64,000 bases of DNA from Thermomicrobium sp. 4228-Ro (GTDB lineage: Bacteria; Chloroflexota; Chloroflexia; Thermomicrobiales; Thermomicrobiaceae), in assembly GCF_026241205.1 (NCBI RefSeq), contig NZ_JAPFQM010000001.1, positions 1,674,001-1,738,000 on the forward strand. The letters are read 5' to 3'. Positions 27,495 to 37,049 of this stretch are shown here, piece by piece; position 1 is the first letter of the stretch; every line of letters begins with the position of its first letter. The notes below the pieces were generated by a model that did not search any database, was not told the origin of the DNA, and worked only from the letters and a program-made list of their open reading frames with translations. The position numbers and the translations under genes are program-made.

Positions 27495-30400
27495 ATGCGT
27501 TCGCTCTACGAAACGTGCGAACCCCGTCCGGAGGTCCTGCAGGGCGAACTCCGGGAAGAGCTGTTCGCTGCCCGCCTGAAGGACGTGCTCGATGGTGTCG
27601 CCGATCCGGTCTATCAGGATCCGGAGCGATTCTTCGAGAACACGTATCCGACCGAAGGTCTCCGGACCTTGCTCCGTGAGGTCTTGGGGCGGCTGACTGG
27701 CCGGAATCCTGCCGCCAATCCGATCGTCCGACTGGAAACGCCGTTCGGTGGCGGGAAGACGCACAGCCTCATCGCACTGTACCATGCCGTCCGCGGCAGT
27801 CCCGCTGCTGAGCGCCTGGTCGATCCTGGATTGATTCCGGATCCTGGTTCGGTGCGGGTCGCTGGTATCGTCGGATCGGAACTCGACCCGACGACCGGCG
27901 TGCTCCATCCGGACGTAACGACCTACACGCTCTGGGGCGAACTCGCCTACCAGTTGGGTGGTGTCGCGGGATACCGACTCGTCGAAGAGTCGGACCGCCG
28001 GACCAAGGCGGCGCCAGGTTCCGGGCTCCTCGACCACCTGATCGGTGACCGTCCGACCTTGATCCTCCTCGACGAGATCGCGCGGTACCTGCGCGCCGCG
28101 CAAGCGGTGCCGACGGGGACAGGCGAGGGGAACGTCGCCGGCCAGACGATCGCGTTTCTCATGTCGCTCCTCGAGTTCGCAGCGAGCCGGCAACGAGTGG
28201 TCGTGGTCCTCACACTCGCTGACCCGAGCGATGCCTTCGGCCAGGAAAGCGAGCAGCTGCGTGCGCATCTCGCCGAGGCTCGGCGCGTTGCGGCGCGCAA
28301 CGAGCGCGTGCTGACCCCGGCGGCTGAGGACGAGACCGCATCGATCGTCGCGCACCGGCTGTTCCGCACGATCGACCGGCACGCCGCGCAGGAGGTCAGT
28401 CGAGCGTATCTGGCAGCGTACGCGACGGCTGTCGAGCACGGCGCGCCCTTGCCGCACGAGGTGACGACCGCTGCGTATGCGGCCCAGATCGAACGGAGCT
28501 ACCCGTTCCACCCGGAACTCCTGCGCGTGCTGAGCCTGCGTGTCGGGACGATCCCCAACTTCCAGCGCACGCGCGGCGCGCTGCGGCTGCTGGCTCTCGT
28601 CGTGCGCCGATTGTGGGAGCAGCGGCTCCTTCGGTTGTCGCTCATCCATCCGCACCACGTCGATCTGGGCTTCCCTCCGATCGTCGAAGATCTGACCAGT
28701 CGGCTCGACCGGCCGGTGTTCAAGCAGGTCATCGAGGCGGATATCGTCTCGCAGGTGCCCGGCCATCCTGCTCACGCGCAGAGCGTCGACACGGCGTTCC
28801 TCGCCGCTGGTCGGCCGCCGTACGGCCAGCGGCTGGCGACCACCATCTTTCTCCACAGCCTGGTGCACGGCCAGGCTGCCGGTATCCAGAAGCCCACGCT
28901 CTTCGCCAACGTGCTCGAGCCAGGGGACGATCCCGGCGCACTGGAACGCGCGCTCACCGAACTGGTGGAACGGTGCTGGTATCTCGCTGCCGAGCGCGAA
29001 CACTACCGCTTCGGCACCGAGGTGCAGCTCAACAAGGTGATCGCGGACGAGATGGCGGTCGTTCCGGTCTCGCTGGCCAAGGCGAAACTCGAGGAGCGGA
29101 TCCGTCAGATCTGGACGCGTGGTGCGCTCGAGCCGGTCACTTTCCCGCACGAACCGGCCGATATACCGGACGACGCTGGGACACCGAAACTGGTCATCGT
29201 CCACTTCGATGCGGCAACGGCGACAGCGGCCGAGGACGCGCCACCGGACTTCGTCCGTCACCTGTTCGAGTACGCTGGGAGCGCTGGCAGCTACCGTCGC
29301 TACCGGAACAACCTGGTCTTCCTGGTCTGCGATCAGGGCCAGCGGAGCCAGCTGATCGACACGGCCCGCAAGTACCTCGCGATCGAGCGGTTGAACGATC
29401 CCAGCCGGCTCGCCGACTTCACGCAGGAGCAGCAGCGCCGCCTGCGCGAACTGCGCGAGCAGACCGAACTCGAACTGCGGGTCGCGATCACCCGGGCCTA
29501 TCGGTTCTTGTACTACCCGAGCGGCGACCTGGCGCCGGGGCAGTCCCAACTCGCTCGCGAGATCCTGCCGGCGCAAGACCAGGGTACGGTGCGGCGGGCC
29601 CAGACCGATGTCGTCGTCCAAGCGCTGAAGCGGTTGGAGAAGGTGCGCACGAGCGATGACCAGCCGCTCGCGCCAGCCTACGTCCGTGCGCGCGCCTGGA
29701 GCGGGCAACAGGGCAAGGTCAGTACGGAAGAAATCCGCCGCACCTTCGCGCAGCGGGTCAACCTGCCGATCTTGCTCGATCCGAACGTGCTCAAGCGGAT
29801 CATCCGCGACGGCATCGTGAGCGGAGAGTGGATCTATTACGACGCTGCCACCCGCAAGGGCTACGACAAGGACTCGCCCTTGCCGACGGTCGAACTCTCC
29901 GAAGAGACCTATCTCTACACGCCCGAGGAAGCAGCCCGCGTCGGGATCGAGGTGGAACGCCCCAGGCCGAAGCCGAACGGTAACGGCGACAACGGCCAGA
30001 AAATGGCAACGTGCCCGGTCTGTGGGCAACCGGCAGCGCAGTGTGTCTGCGGGATCGTCATCGAGCGGAGGGAACGACCCGTCCTCGAGGCTGCGGGGGT
30101 GGCCCCGCAGGCGTTCCAATCGCTGATCGACCAGGCGGGGGACAAGCGGGTCGAGCGCCTCGCTCGTCTGGAACTCACACTGGAGGCGAGCGGCGCTGCG
30201 GCGGTGCAGGAAATTCGGGCGCTCGGGCTGCTGCTCGCGCAGGTTCCCCGCGCGCGCCTGCGGGTGGATATGCAGTATATCGCTGGATTTTCGGAGGACG
30301 AGCGCGTCACGTTGCAGTTCGCTGGAGGCCTCTCCCGCTGGCAGGCAGTGCGGCAGGTCGTGGAAACGGTGGGTGGGCAGGCCAGCCAGGCAGTGCTGAC

Positions 30401-30548
30401 CGTCACGGTGATCGCCGAGAGCGAGGAGGATGGCTTTTCCGTGGCCGAGGACGTCGTCGGCTTGCGTGACTATGTCGAGCATCTGCCCTTCGGGAAAATC
30501 GCGCTGCGGGCAGAGGCGGTCGAGGACGGAGCGGAGGGGAAGCGGTGA
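27495..30548 (+). CDS. DUF499-type P-loop ATPase (first gene of the candidate defence system)
   Basis: A 1017-residue ATPase. Walker A is ETPFGGGKTH (81-90), Walker B LILLDEIARYL (189-199). The N-terminus LYETCEPRPEVLQGEL and overall length fit the DUF499 family, which is known from genomes to lie beside DUF1156 methylases. A Cys cluster CPVCGQPAAQCVCG (about 839-852) is probably a zinc ribbon, followed by a C-terminal domain of about 160 residues with SEDERVTLQFAGG. The ATG at 27495 follows GAGGAGGGCCG, and the stop overlaps the next GTG as GTGA. The family is proposed to act in DNA modification or defence. The ATPase activity is secure, the pathway is inferred. GC content resembles the host. 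Confidence 0.85.
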   Translation: MRSLYETCEPRPEVLQGELREELFAARLKDVLDGVADPVYQDPERFFENTYPTEGLRTLLREVLGRLTGRNPAANPIVRLETPFGGGKTHSLIALYHAVRGSPAAERLVDPGLIPDPGSVRVAGIVGSELDPTTGVLHPDVTTYTLWGELAYQLGGVAGYRLVEESDRRTKAAPGSGLLDHLIGDRPTLILLDEIARYLRAAQAVPTGTGEGNVAGQTIAFLMSLLEFAASRQRVVVVLTLADPSDAFGQESEQLRAHLAEARRVAARNERVLTPAAEDETASIVAHRLFRTIDRHAAQEVSRAYLAAYATAVEHGAPLPHEVTTAAYAAQIERSYPFHPELLRVLSLRVGTIPNFQRTRGALRLLALVVRRLWEQRLLRLSLIHPHHVDLGFPPIVEDLTSRLDRPVFKQVIEADIVSQVPGHPAHAQSVDTAFLAAGRPPYGQRLATTIFLHSLVHGQAAGIQKPTLFANVLEPGDDPGALERALTELVERCWYLAAEREHYRFGTEVQLNKVIADEMAVVPVSLAKAKLEERIRQIWTRGALEPVTFPHEPADIPDDAGTPKLVIVHFDAATATAAEDAPPDFVRHLFEYAGSAGSYRRYRNNLVFLVCDQGQRSQLIDTARKYLAIERLNDPSRLADFTQEQQRRLRELREQTELELRVAITRAYRFLYYPSGDLAPGQSQLAREILPAQDQGTVRRAQTDVVVQALKRLEKVRTSDDQPLAPAYVRARAWSGQQGKVSTEEIRRTFAQRVNLPILLDPNVLKRIIRDGIVSGEWIYYDAATRKGYDKDSPLPTVELSEETYLYTPEEAARVGIEVERPRPKPNGNGDNGQKMATCPVCGQPAAQCVCGIVIERRERPVLEAAGVAPQAFQSLIDQAGDKRVERLARLELTLEASGAAAVQEIRALGLLLAQVPRARLRVDMQYIAGFSEDERVTLQFAGGLSRWQAVRQVVETVGGQASQAVLTVTVIAESEEDGFSVAEDVVGLRDYVEHLPFGKIALRAEAVEDGAEGKR

Positions 30549-30997
30549 GCGACGATCGGCGATGGCGGTTCCAGCTGCGCGTGCAGCCGCTGGGTGACGA
30601 GGCATACCGCCTGATCGTGCTCCAGCAGCGTCCGGCGAGCAACGGGCGCCGGCCGACCGTCCAGCGGGTCGCCGCACTGGACGGGACACCGCTTTTGGTG
30701 GCGCTCGACCAGGTGCTCGAGTTGCTGCGCCGGGACGGATACCGGAGCTTGCGCGATACCCGAGCGAGCGGCGGCGAGGACCGGATGGTAGCACTCAGCG
30801 AGGCGACTGGCGTGCGGCTCGGGCTGCTCTTCCTCGCCCTCCGTCCGTTGCGGCGGGTCGAGCGGATGGAGCGCGTCGCGGCCGGTGTACGCGCGATGAC
30901 CGACGAAGAGGCGTACTACTGGTTCAGCAAATGCGTGGCGCCTGGTACCGGTTACCGCGCCCGCCGTGCTCTGCGCATCCTGGTCGCGGGGGAATAA
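30545..30997 (+). CDS. Small companion protein of the DUF499 ATPase
   Basis: A 150-residue protein of unknown function, translationally coupled to the ATPase by a GTGA overlap at 30545-30548. The first about 65 residues show alternating hydrophobic strands (WRFQLRVQPL, AYRLIVLQQRP); the second half is helical (GVRLGLLFLALRPLRRVERMERVAAGVRAM) and ends with YWFSKC...ARRALRILVAG. No catalytic motif is seen. A small protein with a similar position occurs in DUF499/DUF1156 loci, so it is likely a structural or accessory subunit of that complex. That is inference from position. Confidence 0.7.
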   Translation: MSDDRRWRFQLRVQPLGDEAYRLIVLQQRPASNGRRPTVQRVAALDGTPLLVALDQVLELLRRDGYRSLRDTRASGGEDRMVALSEATGVRLGLLFLALRPLRRVERMERVAAGVRAMTDEEAYYWFSKCVAPGTGYRARRALRILVAGE

Positions 30998-31146
30998 AGT
31001 ACTATTCAAGCTGCTGTCCTCGTTCCGTAACAGCATTCGATTCGTCTCGTCGTCGGCGCGTTGGCGGAGCCCTAAGGCACTGAGGAGGTGTCGGTCCGCT
31101 ATCGGATGGAAGGATGTCGGATGGTCAGGTCTGGAGGTCGGTTCTC
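30998..31146. other. 149-bp gap between the DUF499 pair and the lower-GC module
   Basis: No gene, terminator hairpin or clear promoter was recognised. Base composition falls here, marking the start of the lower-GC segment. A short direct repeat-like ATCGGATG/GTCGGATG occurs at about 31102-31122. Confidence 0.4.
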
Positions 31147-32040
31147 GTGAGCCATTTGATCCGTATGACCGAAGAGCCTGCCGAGACGAATGGTGACGAG
31201 CAACTGAGCCGGTTCCGGCGAGAGATCGGTGAGGTGATTCGCGAATGCCGTCAGGTCGAGCAGGCAGCTCGGAGCGCTCGTCAGCTCTGGGAAGAGGTGC
31301 TTGCGCTCTTGCCACAAGCGGCTGAACGCCCCTTCGGCCTTCTCGCCAAGCTCGACAAGCTGGAGAGCGTCGTACCCGAACGTGCCGCGCTCGTGGCTGC
31401 GTTGCGTTCCTGGGCTGACACCTTGGCGGAGGAGCAGCTCACGGACTATACCCGATTGCTGCGTCGAATTCTGGGTCCTGACGAGACGGTCGAGGGGCGT
31501 CTCCAGGATGGCTATCGAATCCGCAGCCTGATCGAGGTTCGGGTCGACTATCAAAAATATGAGGCGACCATAGCGACTCCATTCCGTGCGCGTCGACTCA
31601 CTGGTGATATTTCCGTATATGCCGTCGCAGAAGCCATCCGGTCAGAACTCGAGCGGTTATTCGATCGACCGTTCCACGCAGGGCGTTTTGCCAAAGAACT
31701 CTTCGAAGCGTACCAGCTCGCGCTCGTCCAGTCGGGAACTGAACGGAGTCCCGGGGAGCCTGTTCCGATCCTTGCTGTCCACAAATTCGTTGTCGTTCTC
31801 CGGCAGTCACCGAAGGCGTTCCAAAGCGTCGATTCACGGCACTTCCGACCCTATCCGCCTGACGAGTTCGCCGTCGATCTCGGAAGGTTGCTGGCTACTG
31901 GCCAGGACGAGGTCGATGGCTGGCGGCTACGCCTGCATCCGATTCGCAAAGTCAAGGATTCGTTGTACGTCGTGAACTTCGGGACCGGGATCGGGCAAAA
32001 CTACGGATTGCTCTCCTTCCAGCGAGTCCATGTGGGGTGA
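31147..32040 (+). CDS. Unrecognised protein of the candidate defence system
   Basis: A 297-residue protein I cannot place in a family. The N-terminal about 110 residues are rich in charged and Leu residues (FRREIGEVIRECRQVEQAARS, LWEEVLALLPQAA) and probably form coiled-coil helices. A compact C-terminal domain follows, with VDYQKYEATIATPFRARRLTGDISVYAVAEAI and PVPILAVHKFVVVLRQSPKA. The GTG at 31147 follows GGAGGT eight bases upstream; an ATG at 31114 is in frame but lacks a good SD. It ends 5 bp before the first BrxD-like gene start, so the two are probably coupled. GC is lower than the flanking DNA. No nuclease or helicase motif is visible. Confidence 0.65.
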   Translation: MSHLIRMTEEPAETNGDEQLSRFRREIGEVIRECRQVEQAARSARQLWEEVLALLPQAAERPFGLLAKLDKLESVVPERAALVAALRSWADTLAEEQLTDYTRLLRRILGPDETVEGRLQDGYRIRSLIEVRVDYQKYEATIATPFRARRLTGDISVYAVAEAIRSELERLFDRPFHAGRFAKELFEAYQLALVQSGTERSPGEPVPILAVHKFVVVLRQSPKAFQSVDSRHFRPYPPDEFAVDLGRLLATGQDEVDGWRLRLHPIRKVKDSLYVVNFGTGIGQNYGLLSFQRVHVG

Positions 32041-32045
32041 GCTGT

Positions 32046-33302
32046 ATGGAAACACTCAGCCGGAGGGATGCCATAACCATCATCGAGGCGTTGAAGCGTG
32101 GTACCCCGCCACCACCGAGCCTCGCCAGTTACCTGCACGTGGGCCGAGGGCGGTGGGTCGAAGGGATGTGCTGGTATCTGGATGTTGTCCGGGCAGACGC
32201 GCTCTCGGCGGTGCGGTTGATTGCTGGTGACTATGGAAGCGGGAAGACGCATTTCCTCCGAGTAGCGGAGCAACGAGCCTATGAACGCGCGTTCGTCGTC
32301 TCCGAAGTAACACTGACCAAAGATGTTCGACTGGATCGCTTCGAGACAATTTGGAAGAAGATAATGGACAATCTCACACACGAAGATGCAAATGCGCCTA
32401 TGAACGGCATCGAGGAATTATTGAATTACTGGTGTGAGAAGGTTGCGGAATCCGGACAAGTATCGAATGAGCTAGCGAAGTTGAATGCGTTGCGTGGACT
32501 CGATCCGGATTTCCGGCAGGCAATCGGAGGTTATCTCCAGCAGTGGGTCAGGAACGGCGGAAGGCGAGGCGAGCTACTGCCCTATCTACAATGGTTTGGC
32601 GGGGATGCGGTACGCCCACCGGGCGTTCGGGGGCGCATCGACCGTGCCAGTGCGCGTGCCATGCTGCGCTCGCTGATCCTGTTCCTTCGCCATATCGGCT
32701 ACAGTGGGCTGGTGCTGATTTTCGACGAGCTGGAGCTGATTCTTCATCAGCGGGTGAACGTCCGCGATGCGTGCTATGAAGTCGTTCGACAATTTGTGGA
32801 TAATGCTGATAACTTAGCAGGGTTACTTCTAATTTTCTCTATTACGGAACAAATGATTCTGGATACGAGTAGAGGGATTCCGAGTTATCCCGCTCTCTAT
32901 CAACGGATCGGTGGTTTGATTCGATCGTTTTCCGAGTATGACTACCGTTCCGTGTTGATCAACCTCAACCACTTGCCGCTCCGAAAGGAGGAACTCGTCG
33001 AGCTGGCGCGACGCATTCGACAGGTGCACGCGGTAGCCTACTCGTGGCCAGCCGCTGACCGCGTTCGGGATTCGTATCTCGATCGTTTCGCTGAGCACGC
33101 TCTCGCTACCGGAGAAGTCCCTGCACCACGCTTCCTCGTGCAACTCACCGTGACAGTTCTCGATAGTGCCCAGCAGAATCCCCACCTGTCCATCGAGGAG
33201 CTCATACCCTCGAAGAGCGAGATCCTGAAAGAGATTCGTAGTACCGAACGAGGTCGGTATGCTCCGTGGGATGAAGCAGATGTCGCGTTCGGCGCTCGAT
33301 GA
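32046..33302 (+). CDS. BrxD-like P-loop ATPase A (DUF2791-type)
   Basis: A 418-residue AAA/STAND-like ATPase. Walker A is GDYGSGKT (61-68) and Walker B LVLIFDELELI (222-232), followed by a long helical C-terminal half. The order RRDAITIIEALKRGTPP...IAGDYGSGKTHFLR and the acidic Walker B resemble BrxD, the ATPase of some BREX types that is encoded beside the Lhr-like helicase BrxHI. The ATG at 32046 follows GGGGTGAG; GTG 32037 is in frame but has no SD. It overlaps the second ATPase gene by 44 bp. One 60-base stretch inside it (32341-32400) is 25/60 GC, far below the surrounding genome, so it looks recently acquired. Confidence 0.78.
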   Translation: METLSRRDAITIIEALKRGTPPPPSLASYLHVGRGRWVEGMCWYLDVVRADALSAVRLIAGDYGSGKTHFLRVAEQRAYERAFVVSEVTLTKDVRLDRFETIWKKIMDNLTHEDANAPMNGIEELLNYWCEKVAESGQVSNELAKLNALRGLDPDFRQAIGGYLQQWVRNGGRRGELLPYLQWFGGDAVRPPGVRGRIDRASARAMLRSLILFLRHIGYSGLVLIFDELELILHQRVNVRDACYEVVRQFVDNADNLAGLLLIFSITEQMILDTSRGIPSYPALYQRIGGLIRSFSEYDYRSVLINLNHLPLRKEELVELARRIRQVHAVAYSWPAADRVRDSYLDRFAEHALATGEVPAPRFLVQLTVTVLDSAQQNPHLSIEELIPSKSEILKEIRSTERGRYAPWDEADVAFGAR

Positions 33303-34272
33303 GGAGATACCGACCGATCGGCACGCGTGCCGGCGAGCCCTGATCGCTCTCAAAGCCGGGTACCCGCCGCGCGACGCGCTGCGCTATCTGAGCGTTGGAA
33401 TGACCGGTGTCTTGGCGGAAATCGACAATGTTTTGGTGCAGGCGGGCCGTGGTGCGCGAGTCAGACCTCTGGTCGTCAGTGGCGACTACGGTGAGGGAAA
33501 GAGCCATACTTTGCGACTGATCGCGACAGAAGCGGAGCGACAGCACTTCGCCTGGGTCGTCGTGACGCACGACCGCCAACAGAACATCGGCTTGCATAAG
33601 CCCGCCTGGCTCTTCCAACATATCCTGTGGCAACTCCGGTGGAGCTACCCGGCCCTCGACCTTCGCCGATGGGATAGCTGGCTGCACGGTCAACCGGATT
33701 ACAGGACCGATCGCAGCATGCGCCGTCAGCTCCGCGGTTGCTTGGCAGAGTTGACGCAGAGCCTTCGGTCACAGGGGTTTCGCGGCTTCGTCTTGTGCCT
33801 GGACGAGTTGGAGAATGTGGCGCTTTTGGCCGGAAACCAAAGGGCGATCTTCGGAGAGGTTCTCCGTCATTTGCTCGATGGCCCCGAGTCGCATGTCGTC
33901 CTCGTACTAGCCGCGACGTCTGGTCTGAGTGCGGCAGGTCGATGGGGTACCCTCCTTCGCCCTCCAGCCCTGGATGAGAGATCGGCACTGATACTGACGT
34001 ATCGCATCCAGCGGTTGCATAGTGCCGCGTTCGACTGGCGACCGCCGATCGGTCCGGTACCGATTTTCGAGAAGGCTTGGAAGGCCTCTTCGGCTGTACC
34101 CTCTGGGCGCTGGCGTACGTTCGTGCAGAGTGTCGTCATCCACCTGGAGGTGTTGGAGCAGAACGGCTGGCTGCCGACCGAACACGTCTCTCGTCCGGCA
34201 CTTCGAGCGGAAAGCGCGCCGGATGTCCTGTCGCGTATCACCCGGTTCGCTCGCCTTCTCGGCATCCGGTAA
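33259..34272 (+). CDS. BrxD-like P-loop ATPase B (divergent paralog of the preceding gene)
   Basis: A 337-residue ATPase with Walker A GDYGEGKS (75-82) and Walker B VLCLDELENV (178-187). The start region RHACRRALIALKAGYPPRDALRYL aligns in style with the preceding gene's RRDAITIIEALKRGTPPPPSLASYL, and the spacing from Walker A to Walker B is shorter. It therefore appears to be a diverged tandem copy. The ATG at 33259 follows GAGGT and overlaps the upstream gene by 44 bp; ATGs at 33271 and 33280 are alternatives. A heteromeric ATPase pair is a reasonable idea. Homology to DUF2791/BrxD is by eye and less certain than for copy A. Confidence 0.7.
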   Translation: MLRGMKQMSRSALDEEIPTDRHACRRALIALKAGYPPRDALRYLSVGMTGVLAEIDNVLVQAGRGARVRPLVVSGDYGEGKSHTLRLIATEAERQHFAWVVVTHDRQQNIGLHKPAWLFQHILWQLRWSYPALDLRRWDSWLHGQPDYRTDRSMRRQLRGCLAELTQSLRSQGFRGFVLCLDELENVALLAGNQRAIFGEVLRHLLDGPESHVVLVLAATSGLSAAGRWGTLLRPPALDERSALILTYRIQRLHSAAFDWRPPIGPVPIFEKAWKASSAVPSGRWRTFVQSVVIHLEVLEQNGWLPTEHVSRPALRAESAPDVLSRITRFARLLGIR

Positions 34273-34368
34273 TGCGGAGTTCTGGGGTTGTACTCGCGGA
34301 GAAACGCTCGCTGCGGTCGCCAGCGGTTGGGGAGGAGCGCAGCGGCTCGAGCGTCAGCGGTTTGTACC

Positions 34369-34391
34369 GTCGGATGGACCGCATGTCCGAC
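34369..34391. repeat. Inverted repeat before the Lhr-like helicase gene
   Basis: GTCGGA (34369-34374) and TCCGAC (34386-34391) flank an 11-base spacer in the 142-bp gap between ATPase B and the helicase. It could be an operator or chance. Confidence 0.3.
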
Positions 34392-34414
34392 GCAACTAGT
34401 CAGGAGGGCTCTCC

Positions 34415-36565
34415 GTGGTTGGGCGGGAGATGCTGCCGCGCGTGTACGACGCGTTTTTCGGAACGTTCGGCCGACTGCGTCCAGTGCAAGAGCGAGCCAT
34501 CCCGTTGGTCCTCCAGCGCCAGAATCTCCTGATCATTGCCCCGACGGGTTCCGGCAAAACCGAAGCAGTCGTCGCACCACTGGTGGAGATGGCGCTCGAT
34601 CACCCACAGTCGACCTTCGCGCTGTACATCGCACCGACGCGAGCCTTGGTCAACGATCTCGCAGTGCGGTTATCGGAGCGTCTCAGCGCTTGTGGCCTGC
34701 GGCTGGCAGTCCGACATGGCGAGTCGAAAACCGTGCAGGGGCGGGACGCACCGGCGATGATTCTGACGACTCCTGAGTCGCTCGAGGTCATGCTCGCGGG
34801 CAGCGACGACTACGTGACCGCCCGGCTCCGTGAGGTCCAGGCGGTTGTCATCGACGAGACGCACCTGTTCTACGGCACGCCCCGCGGCGTGCAGCTCGGC
34901 TGCCTTCTCGAGCGGTTGAAGCAGTACACGCGACACCCGCTCCAGCGACTGTGCCTTTCCGCGACGGTCGCCGAGCCCGAGCTGGTTGCAGCGTTCTTTC
35001 GCGGGAGCGACGCACCCTTCAGGATCATCAGCGTCCCTGGTGTTCGTGACCTGGTCGTCCATCTCGATGTCTTGGAGTCGGACTCGGTCGAACGACTCGC
35101 GGATATCACCGCGTACTGGTTGACGGAAATCTTGGAGCGACATCGAAAAGTCCTGGTGTTCGCGAATACCCGCGTTCACTGCGACTGGCTCGCCTGGAAG
35201 TTGAGCGAGCGTGTTCGGAACGTTCCTGTGCTCCTCCATTACTCGTCGTTGCACGGGACATACCGCAAGCATGTCGAACGGACCTTCCGTGAGGCATCCC
35301 GTGGCGTCTGTATCGCGACCAGCACCCTCGAACTCGGTATCGATATCGGAGACATCGATGCTGTTGCGATGTGGGGCGCGCCGAATACCGTGACGAGCTT
35401 CCTGCAACGGATCGGCAGGGGCAACCGTCGTTCCGGGACGTGCATCGTCTATGCTGGTTGTCCCGCGTTCTATCCCTCGGGGCGGGACGCCGATCCGACC
35501 TCGCACGCATTGACCTTCGCCGCGCTGACCCACTGCGCCGTGCATGGCGTTCTGGAGAGCGTATCCGTGCCCCGGCATTATTCCGTACTCGTCCAGCAGC
35601 TCCTCGCACTGTGTCACCGATGGGGTGCGGTCGCCGCCGATGGCTTCTTCCGGGTCGTGGAACGTCCCCCAGCATTCGCGACGCTCGAGACATTGGCCGC
35701 CATCCTCGACGGTCTGGCGCAGGCAGGCGTGCTCGAGTTCGACTCCCGCCGTCAGCTCTGGTGGCCGACCGATCGCTTCCATCGCTTGTGGGAGACCGGC
35801 CTCTTCTGGGGGAATATCCCCGAGCAGGTCGAGTCGCTCGTCCTGCGGAAGCGCGGGGAGCGAGACCTTCCGATCGCGGGACTCCCGAGAGAGTACTCGC
35901 GTGGACTTCGTCCTGGAAATATCGTGGTCGTTGCCGGCAAACCGCGGCTGGTACTCGAGGTCAAAGAGACCATCGTGCGCGTGCGCGATCTCGAGGTAAA
36001 CGAGGCCCAGTTCGTCCGCTACTCGACACCGCCGGAACCGACATCGGCCACGGTTGCCCGGGCGATCGCGGATGTCCTGACGATGACCGATGCCGAGCTC
36101 GCCCGGTTACCGATCCGATATACCGAAGCGGCGAGGGAGCGCTTGCGCCGGTGCCGAAGTGTCCTGCAGCCGCTCCTGGCCACGCGCGAGATGGTGGCCC
36201 CGGAGCCGGACGGCCGTTGGGTCGCCTACACGTTCGCCGGGACGAACGCCAACCGGCTCCTGGAACTCTGGCTCCAGAAACATGGAACGCGCGTGCTCGA
36301 TGCCGATGCGTGGCGCGTGTGGTGCGCGAGCGAGCCGCCGCTTCACGTTTTGGCTCGGTGTACGGCTGATGCCTTGGCCTCGCGGGTCCGATCGGAATGG
36401 AAGCGATTCGTGAGGATGGTTCCCTTGCCCCCGGCGTACCGTTTTCTCCCCGAGGAGCTGAAGCAGGAGGAGCTGATATCGGTGCTCGACCTCGAGACCT
36501 GTGCACGACTCTTGCAGGCGTTGCTGGATTCGACCGCCCGGACGGGCGTCACGCACGAGAGATGA
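34415..36565 (+). CDS. Lhr-like DEAD-family helicase (BrxHI-like)
   Basis: A 716-residue superfamily 2 helicase. Motif I is APTGSGKTEAVV (42-53), motif II VIDETHLFYG (DETH at 147-150), motif III LSAT (181-184), motif VI QRIGRGNRR (about 330-338). After about residue 370 there is a C-terminal part resembling Lhr-family helicases and the BREX helicase BrxHI. The GTG at 34415 has CAGGAGGG six bases upstream. Beside two BrxD-like ATPases this recreates the BrxD-BrxHI pair, likely acting on DNA. It lacks the very long C-terminus of full Lhr. Strand polarity and substrate are unknown. Confidence 0.88.
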   Translation: MVGREMLPRVYDAFFGTFGRLRPVQERAIPLVLQRQNLLIIAPTGSGKTEAVVAPLVEMALDHPQSTFALYIAPTRALVNDLAVRLSERLSACGLRLAVRHGESKTVQGRDAPAMILTTPESLEVMLAGSDDYVTARLREVQAVVIDETHLFYGTPRGVQLGCLLERLKQYTRHPLQRLCLSATVAEPELVAAFFRGSDAPFRIISVPGVRDLVVHLDVLESDSVERLADITAYWLTEILERHRKVLVFANTRVHCDWLAWKLSERVRNVPVLLHYSSLHGTYRKHVERTFREASRGVCIATSTLELGIDIGDIDAVAMWGAPNTVTSFLQRIGRGNRRSGTCIVYAGCPAFYPSGRDADPTSHALTFAALTHCAVHGVLESVSVPRHYSVLVQQLLALCHRWGAVAADGFFRVVERPPAFATLETLAAILDGLAQAGVLEFDSRRQLWWPTDRFHRLWETGLFWGNIPEQVESLVLRKRGERDLPIAGLPREYSRGLRPGNIVVVAGKPRLVLEVKETIVRVRDLEVNEAQFVRYSTPPEPTSATVARAIADVLTMTDAELARLPIRYTEAARERLRRCRSVLQPLLATREMVAPEPDGRWVAYTFAGTNANRLLELWLQKHGTRVLDADAWRVWCASEPPLHVLARCTADALASRVRSEWKRFVRMVPLPPAYRFLPEELKQEELISVLDLETCARLLQALLDSTARTGVTHER

Positions 36566-37049
36566 GCCATCGCGCGCGGGCGCAACGACAGGACCTGAGA
36601 GAGTATCCTCCTCGCCGTGGTGGTGGCACGTCGGTCGTGAAAAGTGGCGTCAGCCGCTCGTCTCTCGTAGGAACTCCGACGACCGAGGGAGGAGCTGCGG
36701 GCGATGGCTCGCCGTTGGACGCGAGTGTGGATCAGCTCGGGCCAGCCGACGTGTCCTCGGACGGCCGATGACATACTCTGTGTCGTCCTGTCTGTTCTGG
36801 CAGGATCTTGGTCAGGTTCCCTGGATGTGCGGAAGCCGACGCGCCGTGCGATCCATCGGTCGTCCGGTTGCCGGAGGGGACAACGATCGGCAGGATAAAG
36901 GGGGATCGATGGAAGTCCGGATCGCTTCCGATGGAAATCGAGGCCGACACGTCGTCGCGCTTCTCGAGTTCATCTTCGAACCAGCGTGTGCTGCGGTGAC
37001 TCTGATGCTTGTGAAGGACGACACCAGCGAGGATCAGGCTCGATAGACG
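36566..37049. other. Gap with only weak small ORFs between helicase and methylase genes
   Basis: No recognised gene. Three short frames are worth recording: ATG 36562 (overlapping the helicase stop as ATGA; 69 codons, low complexity) to 36771; ATG 36704 (SD GGGAGGAG; 64 codons) to 36898; and ATG 36909 (SD AAAGGGGG; 45 codons) ending at 37046, three bases before the next candidate. None shows a domain. The DNA is compositionally poor for coding and could be a decayed gene. Confidence 0.4.

Noticed and set aside
26703-30794. A 1363-codon open frame on the minus strand across the DUF499 gene
   Set aside because: It is the antisense of a well-supported ATPase with Walker motifs. High-GC DNA commonly leaves long open antisense frames.
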